Counted from the first letter of the stretch, positions 1 to 10,927 are shown. The stretch: 64,000 nucleotides of DNA from Diplonema papillatum (GCA_030068145.1 JAPJBO010000435.1:121281-185280), one strand, 5' to 3'. Numbers and translations are program-made. Notes: generated from the sequence alone by a model not told the origin.

Positions 1-504
1 CCGGGGGGTTGGGTCTAAATCATGGTCATGTCAGGTTGGCACTTTGTCGACTCCTCGAGGGGAGCGGGATTTCCGGGGTTTGGGTCTAAATCATGGTCAT
101 GTCAGGTTGGCACTTTGTCGACTCCTCGAGGGGAGCGGGATTTCCGGGGTTTGGGTCTAAATCCTGGTCATGTCAGGTTGGCACCTTGTCGACTCCTCGA
201 GGGGAGCGGGATTTCCGGGGTTTGGGTCTAAATCATGGTCATGTCAGGTTGGCACCTTGTCGACTCCTCGAGGGGAGCGGGATTTCCGGGGTTTGGGTCT
301 AAATCCTGGTCATGTCAGGTTGGCACTTTGTCGACTCCTCGAGGGGAGCGGGATTTCCGGGGGTTTGGGTCTAAATCATGGTCATGTCAGGTTGGCACTT
401 TGTCGACTCCTCGAGGGGAGCGGGATTTCCGGGGGTTTGGGTCTAAATCCTGGTCATGTCAGGTTGGCACCTTGTCGACTCCTCGAGGGGAGCGGGATTT
501 CCGA
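1..504. repeat. 71-bp minisatellite, cut by the window edge
   Basis: About seven head-to-tail copies of a 71-bp unit that contains TCGACTCCTCGAGGGGAGC. Copies differ at a few sites (cactttg/caccttg, atcatgg/atcctgg). The array starts before base 1, so its full length is unknown. The open frames across it follow from the periodicity and are not genes. Confidence 0.95.
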
Positions 505-954
505 GGTTCAAGGGCGGGAATAAAGAGATACGCCACGTATCTTTTCTTTCCCGCCCTTGAAAGCTGTTTTCGACACACCTGCCCCAATTTTCCGGCTATC
601 TGGTTCTATGAGTATTTCGCCCCTACACCCAGCTTTGACGAGCGATTTGCACGTCAACACCGCAACGGACCTACCTGCACCAGGGTTTCTCCGGCTTCGT
701 CCTATCCATGCGTTGTTCATCATCTTTCGGGTCCCAACGAGTGTACTTAACCCCTTACCGACCAGCGACCTCCACAGGGGTCGTTAAATAGCCGTATATA
801 GTGGTCATCGATTTGACACTGCCGGTCTGGAGGGGGGGGTTGACCGCCGAACGTGAACCACAGCGGAGTTTTGGTGAAAGCCCACGGGGTTTCGGTGAGC
901 AATGGGTTATATGCGGGTGAGCCGACAGACTGCCGAGGACACAAGCAAATACGA

Positions 955-1642
955 TTTAGCCAGCCCACCTCTTATTCGGTGGAGCTGCATTGCCCTGCCT
1001 GCCGCTGCTACTGCTTCTACCACGGGAGCACAATTAAGCCAGCCCACCTCTTATTCGGTGGAGCTGCATTGCCCTGCCTGCCCCTGCTACTGCGTCTACC
1101 ACGGGAGCACAATTAGCCAGCTCACCTCTTATTCGGTGGAGCTGCATTGCCCTGCCTGCCGCTGCTACTGCTTCTACCACGGGAGCACAATTAAGCCAGC
1201 CCACCTCTTATTCGGTGGAGCTGCATTGCCCTGCCTGCCCCTGCTACTGCGTCTACCACGGGAGCACAATTAGCCAGCTCACCTCTTATTCGGTGGAGCT
1301 GCATTGCCCTGCCTGCCGCTGCTACTGCTTCTACCACGGGAGCACAATTAAGCCAGCCCACCTCTTATTCGGTGGAGCTGCATTGCCCTGCCTGCCCCTG
1401 CTACTGCGTCTACCACGGGAGCACAATTAGCCAGCTCACCTCTTATTCGGTGGAGCTGCATTGCCCTGCCTGCCGCTGCTACTGCTTCTACCACGGGAGC
1501 ACAATTAAGCCAGCCCACCTCTTATTCGGTGGAGCTGCATTGCCCTGCCTGCCCCTGCTACTGCGTCTACCACGGGAGCACAATTAGCCAGCTCACCTCT
1601 TATTCGGTGGAGCTGCATTGCCCTGCCTGCCCCTGCTGCTTC
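955..1642. repeat. 157-bp higher-order tandem repeat
   Basis: Tandem array whose 157-bp unit consists of two related subunits of about 78 bp (tgccgctgctactgcttc alternating with tgcccctgctactgcgtc). About 4.5 higher-order units are present. Strict alternation of the two subunits shows that the dimer was the unit amplified. No gene is supported here. Confidence 0.93.
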
Positions 1643-2294
1643 TACGACGGGTGGTCGCAGGAACTCCCGGGTATTTTCTCAGGTTCTTGCGCCGGTGGCC
1701 TTTTCTTAGCGCGCTTCTTGTTGGGAGCGCGGTCGGCGGGTTTCCCGGCTTGCCATGTGAGGCGGAGTGGGGGGGGGGGGTCTCCTTCGAAAAGTTAACC
1801 CTTGTTTCCGTGATGGCACAACGTCTAGAACCTCGTATCCGAGGAGGGACAATTAGGTCAGGGCGAGCGACGGTCGTGACGGGGGGTCACTCTTATCTTG
1901 GTGATGCGGTCACTTTTACTCGTCCGTGTATTCCTTCGGCTCAAAGTGCAGTAGTGCAGCAGCTTTCTGATTAGTAGCTGGATGCGCTTCCTTCTGGTTA
2001 CTGCCACTTTTACACATCGCGTATTATTTCAAGAGCCAACAAGTAGCGAAGCAGCCTTCAGAGTTGCGGCTGGATGCGTTTTCACTTCCGGGGGCTTTCC
2101 AGCACACTTGCACGCATGACGATCGCGTTGTCCGTCGCCCTGCCAACGTTGCTGGCGATGTCAGAAAAAGAGGAGAAAAGGAAACGGTCGAGAATAAGTC
2201 AGCCGGCGGCAACTACCGCCGCACGCTACACCCGAACGGGAGGCGCGTGCATCCGCGCGAAGAAGGCTTCGCGGAATTTGTCCTTATCTTGCTT
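1643..2294. other. Intergenic stretch with nothing recognised
   Basis: Between the 157-bp array and the H2B stop codon. It contains a short G-run near 1770 but no repeat, RNA gene or convincing ORF that I can support. Confidence 0.5.
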
Positions 2295-2711
2295 CTACTT
2301 GCTCTTCTTGTCCTTCTTGCCGGTGGCGCCGATGGCGACGGTGGCGGCGCCCAGGGCGTGGGCACCGAGGTCCTTCGGCAGGTGCAGCTTCACAGCGGCC
2401 ATAACGTGGGGGGCCCTGAGCGTCTTGCTGCCGGAGAACGTGGCGAGCTTGCCGGATTCGGTGGCCAGTCTGTCGAACATGTCGAGCACGAACGAGTTCA
2501 AGATCGCGATTCCCCTCTTCGAGAACGTGAACTGGGGCCGCATGATCATCTTGGAACCAACCTTCTTCTGCGCCCTCGGCACGAGCTTGTGGATGTACCG
2601 CGAGTAGTTCTTCAGCGGCTTCACGTCCTTCTTCCTCTTCTTGCCCTCTTCGCCAGCCTTCTGCGACGACTTCGCCGCTCTCTTCGAAACCTTCGATCCG
2701 GACGCAGGCAT
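2295..2711 (-). CDS. Histone H2B, divergent (copy 1)
   Basis: Core histone of 138 aa that pairs with H2A in the nucleosome. The N-terminal tail (about residues 1-35) is Lys/Ser/Ala-rich. The fold then follows H2B: an NYSRYIHKLV alpha-1 helix, ILNSFVLDMFDRLATES for the long alpha-2, a TLRAPHVMAAVKLHLPKDLGAHA segment for alpha-3/alpha-C (split here as TLRAPHVMAA then VKLHLPKDLG), and a Lys-rich C-terminus. It is odd in two ways: roughly ten extra residues lie in the alpha1-loop1 region (around KKVGSKMIMRPQ), and the tail does not align with animal or plant H2B. I chose the ATG that opens MPASGSK because the second copy has the same start and similarity stops there. Upstream on the coding strand a pyrimidine-rich CCCCTCTAAG could serve as a trans-splice acceptor. 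No intron. The gene is 99% identical to copy 2 at 17 kb inside the CDS only. Confidence 0.9.
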   Translation of the reverse strand: MPASGSKVSKRAAKSSQKAGEEGKKRKKDVKPLKNYSRYIHKLVPRAQKKVGSKMIMRPQFTFSKRGIAILNSFVLDMFDRLATESGKLATFSGSKTLRAPHVMAAVKLHLPKDLGAHALGAATVAIGATGKKDKKSK

Positions 2712-3712
2712 CTTTTCTTGTAGTTGCTTAGAGGGGAGTTGGAAATAGCTGAGGTTGGGTGTACACATTTGGAAGCCAGAACCTCGTTGCTTTGCGCTTG
2801 ATGAAGATGCGATGCACATGCAGATTTTAAAGGTTCCCTGAGGTGGAACTCTGGTACGGAAGGGACCAATGTAGTTGGGCCACAATGCGGAATCGTTGAA
2901 CCAACGGTTGGACTCCGCTATAGATTCGGGATTGGAACATCAGTTTGACCTCGCGCCGGAATCGTTGACTCATCAGTTTAACCTTGATGACGGGGGTGAC
3001 CCCTCGCTATGGAATCGTTGACTCATCAGGTTAACATTGATGATGGGGTTGGCCCCTCGCTATGGAATCGTTGGAATTTCAGTTTGACCTGTCGACATTA
3101 ACTGAAACAACCAACAGACGGGCCTCGCTATGGGTGTGGACTTCCAAAGCCGTGGCTCAGTTGTTCTCGAACCCTAGTCGAAAAAAGAAAAAAAAAAAAA
3201 AAAGGGGCCAGGACAGAAACGCAAAAGTTTTCTTTTTTAACTTCATTTTTTCGACGTTCGTCTGGTCCGTACCCCTCTCTTTCTCTTTCGAAGGACGATA
3301 AAGAAAGCGGGGGCATCAACAGTCGTTTATTTTTCGCGCGGCGCGGGGAGCGGGAGAAGGGGGGCGCGGGCATCAGAAAAAGCGTCAGAAATCCAAGGTT
3401 CGGTGAACAAGTCCACCCCGAAACCCGGCGGTGCAGGTTCCGGTCCAATAAAAGGGGGGGTGTGGGGGGGGGTTGAACTACACGACCCAATACGCTATGA
3501 GATATATGTGTAAAACACGTTACAAGAGATAGCATGGGTGATCACACGTCAATACAGTTAAAACCCATGTGAACCACGTGATTTCAACTTGCGAAATCAC
3601 TTGGTTCATTCATAACTAGAAAGGAGTCGTGCAGCCGGTGGCAAGGTACTGGATGGGAGGGGATGGGAGAACGTCAACTAACAAAATTAGACAGCTGCGG
3701 GGGGTGGGCTGC
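2712..3712. other. Intergenic spacer with degenerate repeat and homopolymers
   Basis: 2886-3140 holds a degenerate tandem repeat of roughly 65 bp marked by GGAATCGTTG and CATCAGTTTGACC. An A-run lies at 3182-3203 and a G-run near 3457-3475. I see no gene. Confidence 0.6.
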
Positions 3713-4036
3713 TTACGCGACGGCGTAGAGGGTGCGGCCCTGCTTCTTGAGGGAGAAGAGGATGTCGGCGGGGCGGACGGTCTTCCTGCCGGTCATCTCG
3801 AGCAGCGCGGCGGTGTCGGCCATGACGTTCTCGACGAACGAGGTGAGGATCGTGGTCGCCTCCTTGTACACGGTCGCCGCCAGCCTGCGGCAGCCGCCCC
3901 TCCTCGCGATCCTGCGGATGCTGCCCTTCGTGATGCCCCTGGTGCTCGCCTTCGACTTACCGCTCGAGCTCTTCGCGACGGATCCCTGCTTCGTTCTGCC
4001 GGTGTTCTTCGACGCGGACGACTTGGCAGCAGGCAT
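3713..4036 (-). CDS. Histone H4, strongly divergent
   Basis: 107 aa with no intron. From about residue 33 the protein is unmistakably H4: RGITKGSIRRIARRGG, VYKEATTILTSFVENV, RKTVRPADILFSLKKQ and the closing GRTLY. Compared with canonical H4 (102 aa) the core has many substitutions (for example GGCRRLAATV in place of GGVKRISGLI). The N-terminal tail is completely different: the GRGKGGKGLGKGGAKRHRK tail is replaced by a Ser/Lys/Ala-rich one. Within it is GRTKQGSVAKSSSGKS, which looks more like the start of H3 than of H4. It acts with H3 in the tetramer. It could be a variant rather than the bulk H4, and only a genome-wide search would show which. It lies between two other minus-strand genes, H2B and TraB. 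Confidence 0.88.
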   Translation of the reverse strand: MPAAKSSASKNTGRTKQGSVAKSSSGKSKASTRGITKGSIRRIARRGGCRRLAATVYKEATTILTSFVENVMADTAALLEMTGRKTVRPADILFSLKKQGRTLYAVA

Positions 4037-4947
4037 TTTGTTTTTGTTTTAGGGAGTGGGGGTGGTTCGAGAGAGAATCTGCGAAGATTCAGCGACAATT
4101 GTTTGTTTGTGCGCACTTCCTTCAACTTGTTCCGTGTGTTTCCGACGATCCCGTGCGGACGTACAGGTTGGTGTTTTGACGAATTGCACTCGCAAGAAGG
4201 TAACCTCCAACTTTTGCGAGTGAAAGCGTGAGCCTTTGTGTTGCGTTACGCCCGAATCGGCCGAGTTGGTGGTTCAGGTTCTGTCGCTCATCAGGTGTTG
4301 GGCACCGGTTTCCAAAGGAACCCGGAAAACCAAAAGTTGACCCCCCCCCCCCGAGGCAGTGTTGTCCGCAGACGTGCAGACTTCGTCGCGCAGACGTCTG
4401 CGTATGCAGAACTTGAAAATGCAGACGCGTCTGCAGGATCGGCCCTGCTCGGGTATCCTCCAAGTGGACGTGCAGACTTCGAAGTCCGAAGCGTAAGTGC
4501 GAACGTGCAAATGTGTGCCTTGCCGTGCGTGGCGCTGAAAGAGTTCACGTCGTTCCGATTGCTCAAGGAAAAGCTGGGACTGGCAGCGATCGCCGCAAGC
4601 CAACTGACTGACGGTCAGCCGTCTGCAGTTTTTCAAAAACTGCCTGCAGACGCGTCGGCAACACTGCCCAGGGTGGGTACGCACAGACACGGTGTCAACT
4701 TTCATGGCCACCTGCTCTTCAAGACGGACACCCCACCCATTGGGAATACCGTGTATCCCAGCAAGAGTTTCACCCTCGGAGCAGGCCATCGGCATCATTT
4801 GACTTCTGAGTGCGATGCAAGACGCTGTCCTCGCGGCATGCAAGCTTCCAAGTTGTGAAAATGGAAAAACAAGTCAGCGAAGCGTGTTTGCCGTATCGTG
4901 CGGCGGGTAAGACGTGTACTAAGGAAAGGAACGAGGGCAAGGCGTCC

Positions 4948-5070
4948 GGGATTGCAAGAACGTGCTTGGAATGGATATGTGCTCAACACCGCACTGGTCC
5001 CGTCTACGCCGTGTTTCGGTCCTTGAAGCCGCGGACACACCAGCGCGGGACTTGAGTGTCTGCTGACAGG
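4948..5070. repeat. Dispersed repeat, second copy at 27948-28075
   Basis: Contains GCAAGAACGTGCTTGGAATG, GTGTTTCGGTCCTT and a terminal GAGTGTCTGC. The same order of blocks recurs on the same strand at 27948-28075, inside a SPEF2 intron. Confidence 0.7.
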
Positions 5071-5501
5071 ACAGCGGTGTGAGTCTGGTCTGTCAAGCAG
5101 CTGTTCGTAGCTCGTCACAGCCCGGACCACCCGGTAGCTACCAGAGCACAGGCGAATCCGTCTCGAAAGGCCGAGGGCGCGGCTGTCGACCTGCGACGGG
5201 GTGCTCGGGCGACTGCGGGCACGAGCAAAACGGTGCCAGGGTTGGTTTTCGCAGTTTTTAGACTGTTTCTTGAAGTAAGCGGTCGGTTTTTTGAAGTCTC
5301 CGTTTGACTTGTGAGGCGGGGTTTTCCTTTTGTACTGTTAGAGCAGGGTCTGGGCAGTGTGTCTTCATTCCTTTTCGTACTTTGTGTCGCTTTTACTTTA
5401 CTGTTTACTGTCACATGTGGTTGCGCATCCGTGTAACTTCGTTTTTAGCGTATGTGACCGACACCAGGTCCACTGCATTGTGCAAGTGGTCCTGGGCCCC
5501 C

Positions 5502-5582
5502 CGTCCTACACGTTGAGCATTGAGTTCTTTAAGGTGCAAGTGCCATCAAGGCAGGCGAGCACAGCGTCCTACACGTTGAGCA
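5502..5582 (-). mobile_element. 45-bp retrotransposon tail with perfect 18-bp TSD
   Basis: An 18-bp sequence ending ACACGTTGAGCA occurs at 5502-5519 and again at 5565-5582. Between them are 45 bp (5520-5564) starting TTGAGTTCTTTAAGG, identical to the 3' end of the element at 53997-54389. This is therefore an extreme 5'-truncated insertion, and it sits at the same target point, with GGGGTTGCC immediately downstream, as the larger elements at 50-54 kb. Confidence 0.88.
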
Positions 5583-6857
5583 GGGGTTGCCGTGCAGTCC
5601 GTATCGGTCTACGTGTCAAACGTTTTTGTTTGAGGACCAGCAATCGCGGGTTGCATGGGTGCAGGCTTCAGCGGCGTAGGCGGCGTGTCGTGGTGGTTGA
5701 TCAGAATTTCCTGACCTGAAAAAAAAAATGAAACAGGGTGGATACAAGTGAGAAAAATGATCAACCGGCAGGCACGAACCAAACGAAGCGCCTGTCGTTT
5801 TCTACCCAGCGGGTAGCCGGCGACACACGTCGAAAAAAGAACATTTCCCTTTCAAAGCCGTGTTGGCTCAGAATGCACGTAAAGCTCCCACCTCTCGGCT
5901 CCCCCCTCAAGCTACGGCTCGGGCCTGAAGAGCTCGAGGCGGACTCGACTGCCTCTTCGCTCGCGAGTGCATATGACAAGACGTGTTCATTCGACTGCAT
6001 CGCATGGATAGGTCATCGGGATCGTCAATGCGGCGCTATTGCAGATCTCCGCATCCGGGTTGGTTCTCTACACTGCGTCCCGTCAGTTCTTCTGTCCAAC
6101 AAGGGCAGATAGTGTATGCGCGCTTGGGCAAGCACAGGGGGATGAAGAAGTAGGGTCACGGCTAGATTAAAACATTTTGTGTTTGCAAGTGTGCGCCAGC
6201 TCAAGTCATGTGCATCATTTATCGCCCCATTGGGTAGGTGCAGAACCCGTGCCGGCGCACAGAGCGTTCGACGTTTTGTTTGGTTGCGAGGTTCAAACGT
6301 TGAGTGGGCAGTCGGCGTCATTTCGGCCGACGGGGACTATCCTCGGGGAGGTGCCGCGGGGTCCCACCACACGGAATTTCCATACACATGTATCACGAAA
6401 CAACCCCTGACAAGCATGTACTTATCACAAGACAAGGAACTACTCGTCATTTTGTGACGAGTGCATACTTGACAGAATATGACAAGCAAATGTACATGGA
6501 GCTCTTCGAGATACTACTGCATCGTCAGAATATGACAAGCAAATGTACGTGGAGCACTTCGAGATACTACTGCATCAAGATTCGAGTGTATCCAACCGTA
6601 AATTGATTGAAGGCTGCTGCGGCGCTGCAATTGGCTGGCGGCGACTGCGCTCAAGATGCACCGGCTCCCGAAGCCGCTGCATCCAGCATCATGCGGCTCG
6701 AGTTCACGATTCGTGGAAGAGCAAGCAACCCTGTTTGTTGAGTGAAAGTTGGCTTCGAGAGTCGAGGGGTAGGTGCTGGTTCTCTCAGTTATACTGTGGG
6801 AATCGGGACATCAAAACCAGAGCAGAACAAAATAGCCAGGAAACCAGGAGGAGAAAA

Positions 6858-6946
6858 AAACTTAGTTTAGTGTTTAGGCAGAGCACTGCCTCCCATGCAT
6901 GGTCGGTGCTAGCATCAAGTCTTTTTCGATGAAGATGTTGGGCGTG
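6858..6946. repeat. Repeat family I (about 80-90 bp)
   Basis: Core CTTAGTTTAGTGTTTAGG, then GAGCACTGCCTC, CATGCATGG and GCTAGCATCAAGTC. The family is found near splice sites and inside introns of several genes in this window (27.4, 27.6, 27.8, 30.7, 30.9, 34.9, 47.7, 60.9 and, inverted, 62.9 kb). Confidence 0.85.
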
Positions 6947-6968
6947 GGCTACTCGAGAACCAAACACA

Positions 6969-7226
6969 TCAAGGGCAGGTGCGTGCGGAGGACGTATATG
7001 TAGCAGTATGAATTGCCATACCAAGCGTGGCGCCGCTCGCACGTTCCGCTAGCCGTTTCGCGACATCTTCTTTGGTCGCAACTTCCTCGTGCTCCTGCCA
7101 GCCGGCCCGGTGTTCGTGGAACCTCCGCCTGAAGAGCGTCCGGTACGAATTGTACGTCCTGCCCGCTCGTTCGCGATTCTCCTCGGCCAGATCACCCGGA
7201 ACGAGGACCAGCTGAGGGGGGTACGC
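6969..7226 (-). CDS. TraB gene, candidate exon 3
   Basis: The frame reads coding-like residues (VLVPGDLAEENRERAG, FRRRFHEHRAGWQEHEE, VAKRLAERASGATL) preceded by CCTCGCAG. Phase 0 fits exon 2. It ends at a stop at 6969, or earlier at a GTATGG donor (7021). Its assignment to TraB rests on phase and order only. Confidence 0.45.
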   Translation of the reverse strand, partial: AYPPQLVLVPGDLAEENRERAGRTYNSYRTLFRRRFHEHRAGWQEHEEVATKEDVAKRLAERASGATLGMAIHTATYTSSARTCP

Positions 7227-10200
7227 CTGCGAGGTTGTGTCCGTGTACGTTTTCGTCGTGGGAAGGCTGATGGCACTAAAGCGGTATAAAGAGGCTCCGG
7301 TTGACCATGTGTCACAACAGTTGTGTGTCACAACAGTGTGTCACGGTATGAAGAGGCTCCGGTTGACCATGTGCCACAACAGTAGTGTGTCACAACAGTG
7401 TGTCACAACAGTGTGTCACAACAGTGTGTCACAACAGTGTGTCACAACAGTGTGTCACAACAGTGTGTCACAACAGTGTGTCACAACAGTGTGTCACAAC
7501 AGTGTGTCACAACAGTGTGTCACAACAGTGTGTCACAACAGTGTGTCACAACAGTGTGTCACAACAGTGTGTCACAACAGTGTGTCACAACAGTGTGTCA
7601 CAACAGTGTGTCACAACAGTGTGTCACAACAGTGTGTCACAACAGTGTGTCACAACAGTGTGTCACAACAGTGTGTCACAACAGTGTGTCACAACAGTGT
7701 GTCACAACAGTGTGTCACAACAGTGTGTCACAACAGTGTGTCACAACAGTGTGTCACAACAGTGTGTCACAACAGTGTGTCACAACAGTGTGTCACAACA
7801 GTGTGTCACAACAGTGTGTCACAACAGTGTGTCACAACAGTGTGTCACAACAGTGTGTCACAACAGTGTGTCACAACAGTGTGTCACAACAGTGTGTCAC
7901 AACAGTGTGTCACAACAGTGTGTCACAACAGTGTGTCACAACAGTGTGTCACAACAGTGTGTCACAACAGTGTGTCACAACAGTGTGTCACAACAGTGTG
8001 TCACAACAGTGTGTCACAACAGTGTGTCACAACAGTGTGTCACAACAGTGTGTCACAACAGTGTGTCACAACAGTGTGTCACAACAGTGTGTCACAACAG
8101 TGTGTCACAACAGTGTGTCACAACAGTGTGTCACAACAGTGTGTCACAACAGTGTGTCACAACAGTGTGTCACAACAGTGTGCCACAACAGTGTGTCACA
8201 ACAGTGTGTCACAACAGTGTGTCACAACAGTGTGTCACAACAGTGTGTCACAACAGTGTGTCACAACAGTGTGTCACAACAGTGTGTCACAACAGTGTGT
8301 CACAACAGTGTGTCACAACAGTGTGTCACAACAGTGTGTCACAACAGTGTGTCACAACAGTGTGTCACAACAGTGTGTCACAACAGTGTGTCACAACAGT
8401 GTGTCACAACAGTGTGTCACAACAGTGTGTCACAACAGTGTGTCACAACAGTGTGTCACAACAGTGTGTCACAACAGTGTGCCACAACAGTGTGTCACAA
8501 CAGTGTGTCACAACAGTGTGTCACAACAGTGTGTCACAACAGTGTGTCACAACAGTGTGTCACAACAGTGTGTCACAACAGTGTGTCACAACAGTGTGTC
8601 ACAACAGTGTGTCACAACAGTGTGTCACAACAGTGTGTCACAACAGTGTGTCACAACAGTGTGTCACAACAGTGTGTCACAACAGTGTGTCACAACAGTG
8701 TGTCACAACAGTGTGTCACAACAGTGTGTCACAACAGTGTGTCACAACAGTGTGTCACAACAGTGTGTCACAACAGTGTGTCACAACAGTGTGTCACAAC
8801 AGTGTGTCACAACAGTGTGTCACAACAGTGTGTCACAACAGTGTGTCACAACAGTGTGTCACAACAGTGTGTCACAACAGTGTGTCACAACAGTGTGTCA
8901 CAACAGTGTGTCACAACAGTGTGTCACAACAGTGTGTCACAACAGTGTGTCACAACAGTGTGTCACAACAGTGTGTCACAACAGTGTGTCACAACAGTGT
9001 GTCACAACAGTGTGTCACAACAGTGTGTCACAACAGTGTGTCACAACAGTGTGTCACAACAGTGTGTCACAACAGTGTGTCACAACAGTGTGTCACAACA
9101 GTGTGTCACAACAGTGTGTCACAACAGTGTGTCACAACAGTGTGTCACAACAGTGTGTCACAACAGTGTGTCACAACAGTGTGCCACAACAGTGTGTCAC
9201 AACAGTGTGTCACAACAGTGTGTCACAACAGTGTGTCACAACAGTGTGTCACAACAGTATAGTGTGTCACAACAGTGTGTCACAACAGTGTGTCACAACA
9301 GTATAGTGTGTCACAACAGTGTGTCACAACAGTGTGTCACAACAGTGTATTGGGCCACTGTGATGGAACGAAGACTGTTCGTACGTAGTTGTTTCACTTT
9401 AGTCAGCCTTCGTTGAACGCGATATCTGTTCGGTCTATGTTGCCGATCTTCAACCGAGTAGATGTCGGCCGCAAACCGTGGCGGTTTTACTTGCTGTCTT
9501 GAATCCGGCTACATCCCTTCCGAAGCGTAAAAAAAAGTCGCAAGTCGAGTCTTCGTCGACGGTCAAAAAAAAAAACGAACATCGAACCAAAGAACGCCAT
9601 CGCAGGCAACAGACTTGAGCGATTATCGCCGGAAACTGAAAAAAAGGAAACGAAATCCGTCCGACTGGACTGCAAATGAAAATGAAGCATACCATGGTGG
9701 TGGCAAGGAGAGCCGCCATGGCAGCGCGCTTGTCGAGGTCGATGTCCGAGAGGACCGGGTCCGGGGGGTAGTCGACCAAGAGCTCGTCCAAGTCGGCGTC
9801 GGTGTCCCACAGTTTTTCGATCTCTTGCCGGTGCCAGTCGCCGACGACGGCGACGACCTCCTCGCCCTCCCGCAGCTCGGCCGCCGCTCGGCGGATCAGT
9901 GTCGTGGCCACCTTGTGCCTCTCTTCCCACAGCTCGGGCACCGCGCGCGAGAACATCATCTCCGCGTCTTCCACCTTCGCGACACGGTCCACCGCCTTCA
10001 GCAGGTCCAAAAACAGGTCTTCTTTAGAGCTTCGGTGCAAATACCTGCGGCAAGGCGGGAAGATTTCTGACGAGAATAATGCCGACACTGGGAGGGGGGA
10101 AACGTTACACCGTAATTGATTTGATGCTGGCAGCCAACACATGGCTTCCAGAAGGCAGACAGCATCAAGCACACACGAGTGGCAGAATTCTGCCTGGCTG

Positions 10201-10927
10201 ACTTAGGCTAAACATTAGACGCTTACGCCCGTCACTAAACCCAGATTTACCTGTGTTTCGTGTGGGCTGCAGCACATTTACCTCCTTTGAGATTGGAATA
10301 TTGTTGCGATAGTGGGGAGTCGTCGATGAGTACCACACTATTGGCTGCCTTTCGCTACGTGACACCGGATGGGTCACCACCTTTGAGATTTCGCAACTGG
10401 CAGTCTCCCCTAGTATTTCCTACAAAGCCGGTGCTTATACAAAAAATACTCGACGTAGCTGCTTCGACTCCCGAATGGAAGGGGAGGTAAGGGGCAAAAG
10501 TGTTCTTTGTCGGGCAGCATCGTCGTAGCATTTCCTTTCAAGCTGGCGCTTATGTATAAAAAAAATGCGGCTTTTACCTGTTAAACGAGACGCCGTGCAG
10601 CCGATCGCAGAAGTGGACGGGGATGCCGTGGCGCATCGCGGCGACGACGGCGACGAGCTCGCCGCTCCAGCGGGCCCTGACGGAGGGGTCCGCGCTCGAG
10701 GCCATCACGTGCGCCATCGCATCCTCGTCGAACTCCTCCTCGTACGCGACCCGCCCGCCTGTGACCACCTCCCGGCTCGGGCAACAGAAGCTCTCCATCA
10801 GCACCCGCTTCGGCCGCCTCTCCGAGTTCTCGAGCACGTCCCACACCGCGTCCGCGTTCAGCGGCGTGCCGTACTTGACGCCGATCACGCGCGCCGCCCC
10901 GCGCCCGGCGCGCAGCACAGTCCCCAT
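6969..10927 (-). CDS. TraB-family protein, three-exon model
   Basis: Joined exons 10578-10927, 9693-10044 and 6969-7226 give about 319 aa. TraB/PrgY-family proteins occur in bacteria, archaea and eukaryotes (some in outer membranes of organelles); their biochemical role is poorly settled. Family hallmarks seen here are an N-terminal strand plus GT (VIGVKYGTPL), a later helix ending in ME/CCPSR, a DRLHGVSFNR segment, then PELWEERHKVATTLI followed by VVAVVGDWHRQEIEKLW, which matches the conserved ERD...VVAVVGxGH...G core. Exons 1 and 2 join in phase (AG|G gives Arg) and are convincing. Exon 3 is a phase-compatible guess across an intron holding the 11-bp satellite. If exon 3 is wrong, the protein continues or ends elsewhere. 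The start ATG directly follows a CTGAG that could be a trans-splice acceptor. Confidence 0.7.
7386..9346. repeat. 11-bp satellite, about 178 copies
   Basis: Almost perfect repetition of gtgtcacaaca for nearly 2 kb, with only a few variants (gtgccacaaca at three or four places, and two insertions of TATA near 9258 and 9303). Because 11 is not a multiple of 3 and the unit has no stop in any phase, all three plus-strand frames stay open. The resulting ORFs of 600+ codons are artefacts. In the gene model it lies in the second TraB intron. Confidence 0.97.
9693..10044 (-). CDS. TraB gene, exon 2
   Basis: Starts after CCGCAG and ends at ATG|GTATGC. Encodes YLHRSSKEDLF through VLSDIDLDKRAAMAALL, including the diagnostic VVAVVGDWH block. 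Confidence 0.75.
10195..10450 (+). repeat. SINE-like repeat, diverged copy
   Basis: Blocks AACATTAGACGCTTACGCCC, CCCAGATTTACCTGTGTTTC and GTGCTTATACAAAAAA are shared with cleaner copies at 29245-29460, 45829-46047 and 60686-60906. This copy has a roughly 45-bp insertion in the middle. Confidence 0.7.
10578..10927 (-). CDS. TraB gene, exon 1
   Basis: Runs from ATG (MGTVLRAGRG) to AACAG|GTAAAAG. Holds the N-terminal GT motif and RPKRVLMESFCCPSREVV. Codon use is very GC-rich at third positions, like the other genes here. Confidence 0.72.

Larger units (their letters stand above)
4037..6968. other. Intergenic region with dispersed repeats
   Basis: No gene that I can support. It holds scattered CAGACGTCTGC-type direct repeats (4370-4640), a dispersed repeat at 4948-5070 that recurs at 27948-28075, a retrotransposon-tail insertion (5502-5582), a segment near 6000-6070 that recurs near 55330-55430, a two-copy tandem repeat of about 63 bp at 6473-6595, and one copy of repeat family I at its end. 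Confidence 0.6.

Noticed and set aside
7386..9346. CRISPR-like appearance of regular repeats (also 24.7, 61.7 and 63.3 kb)
   Set aside because: Units are contiguous with no unique spacers; these are satellites in a eukaryotic genome.
7237..9416. Three plus-strand ORFs of 625-689 codons
   Set aside because: Pure products of the stop-free 11-bp satellite, open in all frames.
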